Shown here: in pieces, positions 23,736-32,291 of the stretch
How positions within the stretch are numbered: position 1 is the stretch's first letter
Layout: each line of letters starts with the position of its first letter
NCBI GenBank assembly: GCA_964569295.1
Contig: CAZMVU010000011.1
Span: 1 to 46,256, forward strand
Reading direction: 5' to 3'
From: CAZMVU01 sp964569295
GTDB lineage: Bacteria > Hydrogenedentota > Hydrogenedentia > Hydrogenedentales > JAGMZX01
Length of the DNA stretch: 46,256 nucleotides
Translations under genes and position numbers: made by a program
The notes under the pieces: generated by a model
What the model saw: only the letters and a program-made list of their open reading frames with translations
The model's database searches: none
Told to the model about the DNA's origin: nothing

Positions 23736-24091
23736 GAAAATGTGTGCATGACTTTGCGGCCGGCTTATGGTACGCTACATCCTATTCGGGCTGGGTGCGG
23801 CCCGGAAGGCATCATTATAAGCGAGGCTGGCGATGATCATGTAACAACGGGTGGGTACATTGTGTCTGCCTGGAGGAGTCATCAATGCGTAAACGCGGTT
23901 TCACACTCATCGAGCTGCTGGTGGTCATTGCCATCATCGGCATTCTGGCGGCCATCCTGCTGCCGGCGCTGGCCCGTGCGCGGGAGTCGGCGCGGCGGGC
24001 GAGCTGCCAGAACAACCTGAAGCAATGGGGCCTGGTCTTCAAGATGTACGCCAACGAAGACCCGGGCGAATACTTCCCCACCATTGCGATC
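23736..24091 (+). repeat. duplicated promoter/N-terminus segment, copy 2
   Basis: Near-identical to 22165-22516. The identity begins at GAAAATGTGTGCATGACTTT and ends just after codon 64 of the pilin. Beyond that the two genes diverge in sequence while keeping the same layout, so gene conversion or recent selection has homogenised only the upstream part. Confidence 0.85.
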
Positions 24092-24862
24092 CGCAATGAA
24101 CCACTCCGGGACTGCTCCCAGTTGCCCTACCCCCCACCAACGACGGGCGGAACCGGCATAGCTGCGGCGGGCCCCTGGCCCCCCTCCATCTATCCCGAAT
24201 ACCTGACGGATCCCGCCATTATCTTCTGTCCTTCTGATTCCCAGGAGGGCCCCGGTGATCTCGAAAACCCGGAGACGGGCGAGGTCGATTTGGCCTATGC
24301 CTGCTCGGGCGGTGCGGCCGACCGCGGCATCGGACTTATCGACGCGAGCTATATGTACTTCGGTTGGATATTCGACCAAACGGACACCGAGCAGGCAACC
24401 ACAGACGTGAGCGCACTCAGCAACCTGCTTAACATCGAAGGGCTCAGCGGCACCGTGCCGGATCAGGCGTTTGAAGCCGTGCTGCCCATAATGCTCGAGT
24501 TGGTTGGGGGCGATTTTGAAGCTGGCGTCAAGAAAATCTTCGAGGACCTTCCCGTGCCCGAAGGGCTGGGCAACGGCGGCGGCAAGACCGTGTACCGCCT
24601 GCGTGAGGGCATCGAGCGCTTCCTGATTACGGACATCAATGATCCAGGCCGGAGCGCACAGGCGCAGAGCACTGTGTGGATCATGGCGGACAACTTCTCG
24701 GCGGCTGTTGATTCGTTCAACCATGTACCCGGCGGGTCGAACTTCCTCTACCTTGATGGCCATGTCGACTTCATCCGTTACCTAGAGAACGGCCCAGGGC
24801 CGGTGAACTCTGCCGGCGCCAACCTATTGAGCGTCCTCGACGCCGCGTTCGAGCAGTTCTAA
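23885..24862 (+). CDS. prepilin-type protein with H-X9-DG-like motif (paralogue 2)
   Basis: 325 aa. The first 64 residues are identical to paralogue 1 (GFTLIELLVVIAIIGI assembly helix). The central region is clearly homologous but diverged (for example EYLTDPAIIFCPSD, SYMYFGWIFDQTD, GGKTVYRLREGIERFLITD). The C-terminal HVPGGSNFLYLDGHVDF motif is conserved. The two proteins therefore share export, processing and assembly signals but expose different surfaces. The tandem layout with identical leader and terminator suggests equal expression of two variants. The same GGAGG precedes the ATG. No assembly ATPase, platform protein or peptidase lies in the window. Confidence 0.92.
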   Translation: MRKRGFTLIELLVVIAIIGILAAILLPALARARESARRASCQNNLKQWGLVFKMYANEDPGEYFPTIAIRNEPLRDCSQLPYPPPTTGGTGIAAAGPWPPSIYPEYLTDPAIIFCPSDSQEGPGDLENPETGEVDLAYACSGGAADRGIGLIDASYMYFGWIFDQTDTEQATTDVSALSNLLNIEGLSGTVPDQAFEAVLPIMLELVGGDFEAGVKKIFEDLPVPEGLGNGGGKTVYRLREGIERFLITDINDPGRSAQAQSTVWIMADNFSAAVDSFNHVPGGSNFLYLDGHVDFIRYLENGPGPVNSAGANLLSVLDAAFEQF

Positions 24863-24893
24863 GCACGGCCGGCTGCCTGCCCAACGTAATGCC

Positions 24894-24929
24894 AGCCCCG
24901 CTTCGGTGTTTCCGGAGCGGGGCTCTTTG
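24894..24929 (+). terminator. intrinsic terminator after prepilin 2
   Basis: AGCCCCGCT (24894-24902) and AGCGGGGCT (24916-24924) form the stem, followed by ctttg. Identical to the terminator of prepilin 1. Confidence 0.75.
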
Positions 24930-24976
24930 TGTGTGGCCCCGGGTAACGTGGGCTTCGCCCCCCTTGCGGCATACGG

Positions 24977-26086
24977 CTAATCCTGTTTGGCGTGGACCAG
25001 CGCCGGCCCGAACTCGATCATCAGCACCTGTGGTGAGCGGATTCCGGGCCGCACTTCGCCGCTGGGGAGCACGTAGCCGCCGTGCCAGCGGACAGGCGTC
25101 GTGGTGACGGGCGGCCTGACATTGTCTTCCGGGCGTTTGGGCAACCTGCCTTCGGGCAGCCACATTTCTTTAGCCACATCGTAGGCCGTGATGTTTCCGG
25201 CAAATCCGGGGTGGTCCGGGCCGGGCGGAGTGCCATAGAGCCGGCCGGTGTCACCGCCGAGCACATACAACCGGTCCTGGTACACGGGCGCGGGCGTGGG
25301 CGCGGCGGCGGAAGGAACGGGCATCGCCGGCAACGGCGTCCACCCGGCATCGGGGTCAAGTTGCCATGCGTCGGTGAGGTAGTCGCGGATAGGGTCGCCT
25401 TCGTCGCCGGGCACAAGGTCGACACCCGCAAACAAGTACACCTTGCCCCCATGCGCGCCGGCAACGGCGAGCATACGCGGCGGCCCGGGCCAAGGCGCGC
25501 GTTCTTTCCACCCGGCATCGAGGTCGGCGAGATCCAGCAACCAGCACGTGTGCAGTGGCCGCGGCGCGTCGGGCTGTTCGCGTCCGCCCAACATGTACAC
25601 GGTGTTCCCCATGCGGACACCGCAGCCAAAGGCAACAGAAGCGGGCAGCGGCGGGCCGGGCGTGGCCGTCAACGTATCGCCGTCCCACTGGAGAAAGAAG
25701 GTCTCCGCATAGTGCCGGCTGGCGTCGCCGCCGCCAATACAAAACACCCCTTGCTCTGTACTGACCGCAACACCATAGGCCAGTGGCCGCGGCAGCTTGC
25801 CGATTTCCTTCCATGCGCCGCCGGGCGCGGGCAACAGGTACACGGTGTCGTGCCAAACCTTCTCGCCATCCTCCCAGGGCGGCGCCTCGGGGAAGTTAGC
25901 ACCGCCAGCCACAATGAGCGCATCGTTTGCGATACCGGCAAACGGGCCGGCCACACCCAAGCTGTTCGGAATAGGCGGCAACTCGTGCGCCGTGACTGCA
26001 GCATGGGCGGGTAAGAGGAAGGTCATCGCCACGATTGCCCCGAGGATCACTAAGGCAGCATGACACGGCCGGTTATTCGTGTTCAT
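24977..26086 (-). CDS. secreted kelch-repeat protein, NanM-like mutarotase/epimerase
   Basis: 369 aa. A signal peptide (ALVILGAIVAMTFLLPAHA) directs export. The mature protein is a chain of kelch blades with recurring GG-aromatic turns: DALIVAGGANFPE, GVFCIGGGDASRHY, NTVYMLGGREQPD, KVYLFAGVDL, RLYVLGGDTGRLYG. Blade order and the GGANFPE start resemble bacterial N-acetylneuraminate epimerase (NanM) and cyclically permuted mutarotase proteins, which interconvert sialic-acid or other sugar anomers in the periplasm. No sialic-acid pathway neighbours are present, so the substrate is open. The ATG at 26086 was chosen because a GGAG lies eight bases ahead and the signal peptide begins there. It lies on the strand opposite the prepilins and ends 115 bp from the second pilin's stop. 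Confidence 0.82.
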   Translation of the reverse strand: MNTNNRPCHAALVILGAIVAMTFLLPAHAAVTAHELPPIPNSLGVAGPFAGIANDALIVAGGANFPEAPPWEDGEKVWHDTVYLLPAPGGAWKEIGKLPRPLAYGVAVSTEQGVFCIGGGDASRHYAETFFLQWDGDTLTATPGPPLPASVAFGCGVRMGNTVYMLGGREQPDAPRPLHTCWLLDLADLDAGWKERAPWPGPPRMLAVAGAHGGKVYLFAGVDLVPGDEGDPIRDYLTDAWQLDPDAGWTPLPAMPVPSAAAPTPAPVYQDRLYVLGGDTGRLYGTPPGPDHPGFAGNITAYDVAKEMWLPEGRLPKRPEDNVRPPVTTTPVRWHGGYVLPSGEVRPGIRSPQVLMIEFGPALVHAKQD

Positions 26087-26190
26087 TGTTCGGTCTCCAC
26101 AATCTGCAGGCCCCTGCCGGTGTCTTCTGTGTTGTACCGGGACGGTATCGCCCAGGATTTTTTGGGGGGCGATACCGGCTTCCATTGTTT

Positions 26191-26421
26191 CTAGCCCTGT
26201 TTCTTTTTGGCGCGCATGAACCAGTACTGCATTTCCACGAGACCGCTCGATGTGCGCGAGGGCTGCGGGAAAATGTCGCCCAATGACAGCAGTTCATCGA
26301 CTTCTTTCCAGTCGTAGCGCTTGCCCGCAAGCTTCTCCCGCCGCATACGGTCGAGCGCTCGGCCCGTCTCTTCCCACAGCTTGACCAGCCGTTTCTGTTC
26401 TTCCGGGGACGGGTGTTTCAT
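26191..26421 (-). CDS. 76-aa helical protein coupled to nucleotidyltransferase
   Basis: Begins MKHPSPEEQKRLVKLWEETG and is rich in charged helix (ALDRMRREKLAGKRYDWKEV). The start codon overlaps the stop of the upstream nucleotidyltransferase gene (ATGA), so the two are probably translated together. I do not recognise the family. Pairing of a small charged protein with an AbiEii-like nucleotidyltransferase is common in toxin-antitoxin modules, but usually the antitoxin comes first; here it is second. Confidence 0.7.
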   Translation of the reverse strand: MKHPSPEEQKRLVKLWEETGRALDRMRREKLAGKRYDWKEVDELLSLGDIFPQPSRTSSGLVEMQYWFMRAKKKQG

Positions 26422-26981
26422 GGATGTTCCTCGAGCAGCCGGCGTGCACGCGCCAGGATATCGGGGGAATCCTTCAATGCACTCAACGCCGCAAGATGGC
26501 GCAGTATGTAGGCCTTATCCAGCGTGCCTTTTTGGCGCACCGCTATCCCTTCCGCATCCGTCCAATCCCGCGGGCGGTCTGCGAAAGCCTTCATGACGAA
26601 CAGGTCTTCTGGCATACAGCACGGCAGCACTACCCCCGGTCCAAACCCGATATTCACAGCACGCTGAACCATTTCTTCTTCGAAAGGAAGTGCGCCCAGC
26701 GCAATGTCCACGTCCTTTCCGTTCGATGCGCGGATGAGCAGCACCCGCCGGGAAATGGCGAACTCGCGGGCGCCGGGCATACGCGGTTCAAATGCTTCCA
26801 GCAAGGCGCGTACATACGGTTCTTCCTCACCCCACCCGGTGAGCAGCGTCATATCAGCATCGAGCGTTGTGCGCGGTTCCCCCCACTGCGCGACCGCAAG
26901 TCCACCAATGATGCAGAATTCCCAACCCCGGGGCGCCATAAACGCGCACACCTCGGCCGCTGCCGCGAACAGGCCGTTCAT
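26418..26981 (-). CDS. nucleotidyltransferase-fold protein (AbiEii/MNT-like)
   Basis: 187 aa. WEFCIIGGLAVAQWG followed by EPRTTLDADM is the nucleotidyltransferase signature: the GG motif, then a D-x-D metal-binding pair. A third acidic site is likely in GKDVDIALGALPFE. The C-terminal half (PCCMPEDLFVMKAFADRPRD, then a helical ALSALKDSPDILARARRLL) is typical of toxin-like family members that transfer nucleotides to tRNA or protein partners. The ATG at 26981 is the start most consistent with the domain; GGAGG lies close to it, and an in-frame ATG at 27086 is possible. It overlaps the 76-aa gene. A type IV or VII toxin-antitoxin role is inference from the fold and pairing. Confidence 0.75.
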   Translation of the reverse strand: MNGLFAAAAEVCAFMAPRGWEFCIIGGLAVAQWGEPRTTLDADMTLLTGWGEEEPYVRALLEAFEPRMPGAREFAISRRVLLIRASNGKDVDIALGALPFEEEMVQRAVNIGFGPGVVLPCCMPEDLFVMKAFADRPRDWTDAEGIAVRQKGTLDKAYILRHLAALSALKDSPDILARARRLLEEHP

Positions 26982-27152
26982 GCCCTCCGGCCCCGCGCCA
27001 CATCCCGCCGGCGCCACGCCACTCTGTTTCCAAGTCGCTTCATGATGAAAGTATAGCAAAAACGCGCACTCTGCGCGCGGTTGCATGCGGCTTGCACATG
27101 CGTTAGTGTGACTTGGAGGAACACGCAAGACCTATAACCTGGGAGATGTTTC

Positions 27153-28757
27153 ATGATTCGCACTCTTTTCACCATCGTACTCGCTTTCGGTATGGCACTG
27201 GTTGCCGCCGCCGCGGACCAACCTGTCAAGCCTTACGATATCAGCCACGGGCAGTACAAGCGCATCCACCTTAATGCGTTGCGCGGCGTCATCGACAATG
27301 TGCCCGAGTATGTCATCGGCCAGTTACGTGCCTATGCAAAAGACCACCCGGACGACATGGACACGTGGTACTGCATCGCGCTCACAGAGGCGCAGCTCGG
27401 CAATGATCGCGCCGCGGTCCGGGCCATGAAGCATGCACTCGAAACCAATCTGCCACCCGAGCGTTTTCTTGCGGGACCGCGCAATCTGACCGCGCCACTG
27501 CTGGCAATCGACAAAGCACGCGAGCAAATCGAAGCGGCCGCATCGCCCCTGCTGCATGGTCCGACGCTCGGCCGGGTCACCGATACGCAGGCGGGGTTCT
27601 GGGTGCGTACGGCGCAACCAGCCGCAGTCACCGTAACCGTGTACCCTCTCGGACAGGAAGAACCCGCGGCCAAAGCGACCGGCCACACCAAGGCGGAAGA
27701 CCTTTACACGACGGTCGTCATGGTAGAAGGCCTCGCGCCGGACACGGACTACACGTACAGCGTGGCGGTCGACAACGAAACCGTCGCACACGACCAGCCG
27801 CACCGCCTTCACACCGCGTCCAGCCTGGGCGAGCCCGGGGCATTCCGCCTCGCCTTCGGCGGCGGCGCGGGTTATGTGCCGCCCCATGAATACGCCTGGA
27901 ACACAATCCGAAGCTTCGCCCCGGACGCGCTCATGCTGCTGGGCGACAACGTCTACAGCGACGACCCGGGCCGCCCGGAAATTCAGCGGTTCTGCTACTA
28001 CCGGCGGCAGTCGCGCCCCGAGTGGCGGAGGCTCGTTGCCCAAACGCCGCTCTACGCCATCTGGGACGACCACGACTTCGGCACCAACGATTGCGAGGGC
28101 GGGCTCGAGGTGGACTGGCCGCCGTGGAAGCCGCGCGTGTGGCACGAGTTCACCTGCAACTTCCCGAACCCGCCCTACGGCCACGATGATGATACACCCG
28201 GCTGCTGGTTCCAGTGGCGTATTGCGGATGTGGACTTCTTTTTCCTTGATGGCCGCTATTACCGCACCCGTGCGGGCGATCCCAACCCGAGCATGCTGGG
28301 CCCCGATCAGTTCCAGTGGCTCAAGGATGAACTGGCCGCTTCGGATGCAACCTTCAAGGTCGTTCTATCGCCCGTGCCGTGGAAGGACGGCGTAAAACCT
28401 GGCAGCGACGATACGTGGGACGGCTTCCCGAAACAGCGCGAGGCCATCTACGACCACATCGCGCAGAATGACATCGCGGGGGTATTGCTAATGTCCGCCG
28501 ACCGGCACCGCTCCGACGCGTGGAAGATTCCCCGGGACAACAGCTACGACCTTTACGAGTTCGAAAGCTCGCGCCTCACCAACCAACACGTGCACAAGAC
28601 CTTCGATGAGGCGATCTTCTCCTACAATGAAAAGCAGTCTTTCGGGCTCATCGATTTCGACACGACGTTGGATGATCCAACCATCACCTACCGGATCGTG
28701 AACATTGACGGGCACGAGGTGTTCGAGATGACCCTGACCCGCAGCGAACTCGAGTAG
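27153..28757 (+). CDS. PhoD-like secreted phosphatase/phosphodiesterase
   Basis: 534 aa. Signal peptide at 1-21 (MIRTLFTIVLAFGMALVAAA). After a helical stretch with TPR-like pattern (about 40-120) comes the PhoD N-terminal beta domain (GPTLGRVTDTQAGFWVRTAQ), then the metallophosphatase core: LAFGGGAG, LMLLGDNVYSDD, YAIWDDHDFGTND, DFFFLDGRYYR, VLSPVPWKDG and GVLLMSADRHRSD. These give the Asp, Asn and His metal ligands of alkaline phosphatase D, which cleaves phosphomono- and diesters outside the cytoplasm. The helical insertion between signal peptide and beta domain is unusual for PhoD. GGGAG precedes the ATG. It is followed 6 bp later by DUF2784. No Pho box was recognised. Confidence 0.88.
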   Translation: MIRTLFTIVLAFGMALVAAAADQPVKPYDISHGQYKRIHLNALRGVIDNVPEYVIGQLRAYAKDHPDDMDTWYCIALTEAQLGNDRAAVRAMKHALETNLPPERFLAGPRNLTAPLLAIDKAREQIEAAASPLLHGPTLGRVTDTQAGFWVRTAQPAAVTVTVYPLGQEEPAAKATGHTKAEDLYTTVVMVEGLAPDTDYTYSVAVDNETVAHDQPHRLHTASSLGEPGAFRLAFGGGAGYVPPHEYAWNTIRSFAPDALMLLGDNVYSDDPGRPEIQRFCYYRRQSRPEWRRLVAQTPLYAIWDDHDFGTNDCEGGLEVDWPPWKPRVWHEFTCNFPNPPYGHDDDTPGCWFQWRIADVDFFFLDGRYYRTRAGDPNPSMLGPDQFQWLKDELAASDATFKVVLSPVPWKDGVKPGSDDTWDGFPKQREAIYDHIAQNDIAGVLLMSADRHRSDAWKIPRDNSYDLYEFESSRLTNQHVHKTFDEAIFSYNEKQSFGLIDFDTTLDDPTITYRIVNIDGHEVFEMTLTRSELE

Positions 28758-28763
28758 CGCACC

Positions 28764-29156
28764 ATGGCCTATGTGGTGCTCGACAAGGCGTTCTTTGTCG
28801 TTCACGCACTGCTTGTTCTGTTCTTTCTTACCGGGTGGGCCTGGCGAAAGGCCCGCCCGTGGCATCTCGGACTCGTCGTGCTTACGGCCTTCTCATGGTT
28901 TGTACTCGGCCTGCGCTACGGCTTCGGCTATTGCCCGTGTACCGGCTGGCACTGGCACGTGCGCTACCGGCTGGGTCACACCGATATGCCACGCTCCTAC
29001 CTCAAGTTTCTTGCGGATCAGATCACCGGACTCGAGTTCGACGCCACACTGGTAAACACCGTGGTTTTCATCGCGTTTGGCGTGGTGACAGTCCTGGGCC
29101 TGGGCCTTACGATACGCGACATGCTGCGCCGAAGACGGCGGGTGCGGGAACCGTAG
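28764..29156 (+). CDS. DUF2784 membrane protein
   Basis: 130 aa. Three hydrophobic segments: AFFVVHALLVLFFLTGWAW, LGLVVLTAFSWFVLGLRYG and VNTVVFIAFGVVTVLGLGL, separated by a CPCTGWHWHVRYRLG loop that holds the conserved Cys-Pro-(L/C)-T motif of DUF2784. The C-terminus is arginine-rich and probably cytoplasmic. Function is unknown for the family. It follows the PhoD gene by 6 bp and precedes the ADP-ribosylglycohydrolase by 23 bp, so the three may share a transcript. Confidence 0.82.
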   Translation: MAYVVLDKAFFVVHALLVLFFLTGWAWRKARPWHLGLVVLTAFSWFVLGLRYGFGYCPCTGWHWHVRYRLGHTDMPRSYLKFLADQITGLEFDATLVNTVVFIAFGVVTVLGLGLTIRDMLRRRRRVREP

Positions 29157-29179
29157 CGTAAACCAGAACAACGAAAGCC

Positions 29180-30127
29180 ATGTTCGTGGATGAAATCATT
29201 TTTCGCGCCCAGGGGTGTTTGCTTGGCCAGCTTGCCGGCGATTCTTTCGGCAGCCTGGTCGAGTTTCTGCCGCCGGAGCGTATACGTGAGATGTACCCGG
29301 ACGGCGTGCGCGACCTCGAGGATGGCGGGACATGGGACACCCGCGCCGGCCAGCCCACGGACGATTCGGAGATGGCCCTCGCCCTCGCACGCACCCTGTC
29401 GGCACACGGAACGTACGACCCTGCACAAGCCCGCGCAGCCTATGTCTCATGGTATGAGTCGGGTCCGTTCGATATTGGCCATACCACGACGTGCGGCCTC
29501 ACCGGCGCCCCAAACGTAGACAGCCAAGCCAACGGTGCGCTTATGCGTATCTCACCGCTGGGCATCTTTGGCGCCAATCGTTCATCGCAACAGGTTGCCG
29601 AATGGGCGCGGCAGGACGCTGCCATTACACATCCGCACATCATCTGTCAGCAGGCCAACGCACTGTTCGTTGTCGCAATTGCCCAGGCGCTTCAGACGGG
29701 TTGCCAGCACGCCGACCTCTACCTCCAAATCAAGTCATTCGCTGACGAGTACAAGGTGGACCCCATACTCATTCGCATTATTGATGATGCCCAATCGACC
29801 CCGCCCGCTGACTATACGCATCAACAGGGCTGGGTGCTCATCGCATTCCAGAATGCGCTCTGGCAACTGCTCCACACACCGAGCCTCGAAGAAGGCGTTA
29901 TCGACACGGTTATGCGCGGCGGCGACACCGACACCAACGCCGCCATCTGTGGCGCGCTGCTCGGGGCCGTCCATGGCCGCGATGCTATTCCTGAGCGTTG
30001 GGTGGACAAGATACTGGCTTGCCGGCCAGAAAAAGGGCGGCCCCGTGTGCACCAACCGCGCCCGGCATACTACTGGCCCGGGGATGCGCTCGAACTGGCG
30101 CAAAAGCTCGTGGTTGCTGGCGCATAA
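29180..30127 (+). CDS. ADP-ribosylglycohydrolase family protein
   Basis: 315 aa all-helical hydrolase. RAQGCLLGQLAGDSFGSLVE opens the family fold, TDDSEMALALA gives the first metal-binding Asp/Glu cluster, NGALMRISPLGIF is conserved, and GGDTDTNAAICGALLGA near residues 243-260 provides the second magnesium cluster. ARH/DraG enzymes remove ADP-ribose from proteins, nucleic acids or small molecules. The acidic residues needed for catalysis are visible. No ADP-ribosyltransferase is encoded nearby. The start codon has only a weak GAAAG upstream. Confidence 0.9.
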   Translation: MFVDEIIFRAQGCLLGQLAGDSFGSLVEFLPPERIREMYPDGVRDLEDGGTWDTRAGQPTDDSEMALALARTLSAHGTYDPAQARAAYVSWYESGPFDIGHTTTCGLTGAPNVDSQANGALMRISPLGIFGANRSSQQVAEWARQDAAITHPHIICQQANALFVVAIAQALQTGCQHADLYLQIKSFADEYKVDPILIRIIDDAQSTPPADYTHQQGWVLIAFQNALWQLLHTPSLEEGVIDTVMRGGDTDTNAAICGALLGAVHGRDAIPERWVDKILACRPEKGRPRVHQPRPAYYWPGDALELAQKLVVAGA

Positions 30128-30454
30128 GGCACTGTTACCACATTACCCATCGATGGGTAAGACCGTGTCGTGCATACACGCAATTCCCCGTTGCTGCCTA
30201 TGAATTCCCTCACACATCGGCACAGCACTTGCACCCCACGTGCCATGGACAATGCGCAGATAGCGAGTCAGTTTCGAGGAAATGGCCGGTCTGCGCGCGT
30301 TGCAAAATGCCAAGCGGTTCCGCGTGCGCAGCCATTGCGGCGGCGCCGCACGATACGCAGCCACCGCCAGCGCTGCGTAAAAACTTGTCGAAGCAAACGC
30401 GGATCATTTCCGTACGGATCGGTCAGGATTCACACCAGGTGAATAGATGCTGCC
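30128..30454. other. intergenic stretch with an 18-bp palindrome
   Basis: No supported gene. TTACCCATCGATGGGTAA (30143-30160) is a perfect 18-bp palindrome 16 bp after the ADP-ribosylglycohydrolase stop; it may be an operator or the base of a terminator hairpin without a T-run. The rest is unremarkable. Confidence 0.5.
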
Positions 30455-31204
30455 ATGTGCATAAACGCGGGACACATCTACATCGGCACATCCGGCTACC
30501 AGTACGATCACTGGCGCGGAACATTCTATCCCGAAAAGATGCCCAAGCGCGCGTGGTTCGCACACTACACCGCGCACTTCGAGACGGTCGAGATCAACAA
30601 CACCTTTTACAACCTGCCCAGCGAGAAGACCTTCCGCGCCTGGGCCGATGCCGCACCGTCGGGTTTCCACTTTACCCTCAAGTTCAGCCGCTTTGCCACG
30701 CACATGAAGAAGCTGAAGGACCCGGACAACAGCATCCCGAAGTTTCTGGAACGGGCGGAGTTGCTCGGCGGCCACCTCGGCCCCATCCTCGTGCAACTGC
30801 CGCCCAATTGGGGTGTTAATCCAGAGCGGCTCGATACCTTTTTCGCGTATGCGCCCGCAAAACACCGCTGGGCCGTTGAACTGCGTGACGCAGACTGGTT
30901 CCGGGATGAGGTCTATGACGTGCTGCGGAAACACGGTGTGGCACTCGTCGTCCATGACATGATCGCAAACCACCCACGCGTACACACGGCCGACTGGACC
31001 TACGAGCGGTTCCACGGCGGCGACTATACGCAACCATACACACACCAAGCACTCACCGCCGCAGCCCAGCGGTTCATGGAATACCGCGATGCCGGCCACG
31101 ACGTCTATGTCTACTTCAACAACGACGCAGAAGGATATGCCGTGGCAAATGCCCACGACCTGCGCCGTTATGTGCGCCAAATCGAAGATGCAAACACGGA
31201 CTAA
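30455..31204 (+). CDS. DUF72 (YecE-like) protein
   Basis: 249 aa TIM-barrel-like protein. IYIGTSGYQYDHWRGTFYPE is the family opening; FETVEINNTFYNLPSEKTF, FHFTLKFSRFATHMKKL, LGPILVQLPPNW, RWAVELRDADW and VYVYFNNDAEGYAVANA are all standard DUF72 blocks. The biochemical role is unsettled; the fold resembles sugar-phosphate isomerases or deglycases. The stop codon directly abuts the stop of the convergent phosphoribosyltransferase gene, with no bases between, so no separate terminator fits between them. Confidence 0.9.
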   Translation: MCINAGHIYIGTSGYQYDHWRGTFYPEKMPKRAWFAHYTAHFETVEINNTFYNLPSEKTFRAWADAAPSGFHFTLKFSRFATHMKKLKDPDNSIPKFLERAELLGGHLGPILVQLPPNWGVNPERLDTFFAYAPAKHRWAVELRDADWFRDEVYDVLRKHGVALVVHDMIANHPRVHTADWTYERFHGGDYTQPYTHQALTAAAQRFMEYRDAGHDVYVYFNNDAEGYAVANAHDLRRYVRQIEDANTD

Positions 31205-31843
31205 TCATCCCGTCCGCTGGCCGGCCGCCTGCAAAATGCGCTGCGCCTCCTCCCCCGAGACATCGTACCAGTTCCGGTAAACCTGCGCCACCGCCCGGAA
31301 CCCCGGCGGCGTCTCCAGCACCACCACATCGTCGGCCAGCTCTTCGAACGCCGCCTTCGCGCGGCTCGAGGCAACGGGCACCGCCACCACCACCTTGCCC
31401 GCCGCATAATTGCGGCAGCAGGCCACACTCGCCCGCAATGTACTGCCCATGGCAATCCCGTCGTCGACGAGGATCACCGTGCGCCTTTCGAGGCGTGGCA
31501 AGGGTTGGCCACCCCGCAAAGCCGCGATTCGCCGCTGGATTTCCCCTTTTTGCGCCTCGACAATACGCTGGATATCGCCTTCGCTGAATATATGCCGTGC
31601 CTCCTCCGTAAGATACACGCTGCCGTCCTCCGCCACCGCTCCGAAACCCGCCTCGGGATTGTCCGGCAACGGCAATTTACGCGCGACCAGCACGGACAAC
31701 GGAGCATCCAGCCGTTTCGCGACCTCATAGCCCACCTCGACCCCGCCCCGTGGAATCGCCAGTACCAGCGCATCCGCCTCTTCGTACCCAACGAGCGCTT
31801 CGCCCACACGGCGCCCCGCATCCTGTCGGTCCTCGAATGGCAT
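31205..31843 (-). CDS. phosphoribosyltransferase-domain protein
   Basis: 212 aa type I PRTase fold. The PRPP-binding loop is RTVILVDDGIAMGSTLRAS, with paired Asp residues and the GSTL turn. ALVLAIPRGGVEVGYEVAKR and SVLVARKLPLPDNPEAGFGA are typical of the stand-alone PRTases that often sit next to dienelactone hydrolases or stress proteins. The substrate is unknown. The ribosome-binding site AAGGAG precedes the ATG by six bases. It converges on the DUF72 gene. Confidence 0.88.
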   Translation of the reverse strand: MPFEDRQDAGRRVGEALVGYEEADALVLAIPRGGVEVGYEVAKRLDAPLSVLVARKLPLPDNPEAGFGAVAEDGSVYLTEEARHIFSEGDIQRIVEAQKGEIQRRIAALRGGQPLPRLERRTVILVDDGIAMGSTLRASVACCRNYAAGKVVVAVPVASSRAKAAFEELADDVVVLETPPGFRAVAQVYRNWYDVSGEEAQRILQAAGQRTG

Positions 31844-31910
31844 GACGTTCTCCTTCTTATTGTGCGCACCACACCATGCCGCGATACATGCAAGGGGAAT
31901 GCCGAAAACG

Positions 31911-32041
31911 CAATTCTTTAGCCGCTTGCCGTGCGCCGTTTCCCCTACTTCATGAGGTTTCCCGCTATCGGTGCTCGGGACGGTTCTGGCTCACCCGCTA
32001 ACAGCGGCTGCACCCACAGCCCAAAGCGCAGAGGTCTCGCG
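31911..32041. repeat. copy of dispersed element related to the 45.5-46.0 kb MITE
   Basis: The segment beginning CAATTCTTTAGCCGCTTGCC and continuing through gccgtttccc and ggttctggctcacccgct matches, in opposite orientation, the right arm of the element ending at 45972. The 29-bp repeat shared with 23397-23425 follows at 32013-32041. The remaining parts of the 31844-32291 gap show no supported gene. Confidence 0.6.
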
Positions 32042-32291
32042 CGGGCGAGCGTACCTGGGAACCAAAGCGAGCCGACGGCGGCGGTCAGCTATTACGAGCG
32101 CGTTCGCGTTCATACCCTGTCACGACGCTCAGACAGACTCCCCACGCCTGAAAGGCGTACCTAGATGAGCTAAGGCCAAAGGGCTGAGTACAAAGGGCCA
32201 CAATATGTCATGGGCATGTAAAGCCGTTCCAGGACACCCTGCTGTGCCCCTTCGGCGTGTAAGGCTCTCAAGAATTACGTGACATGAAGGT

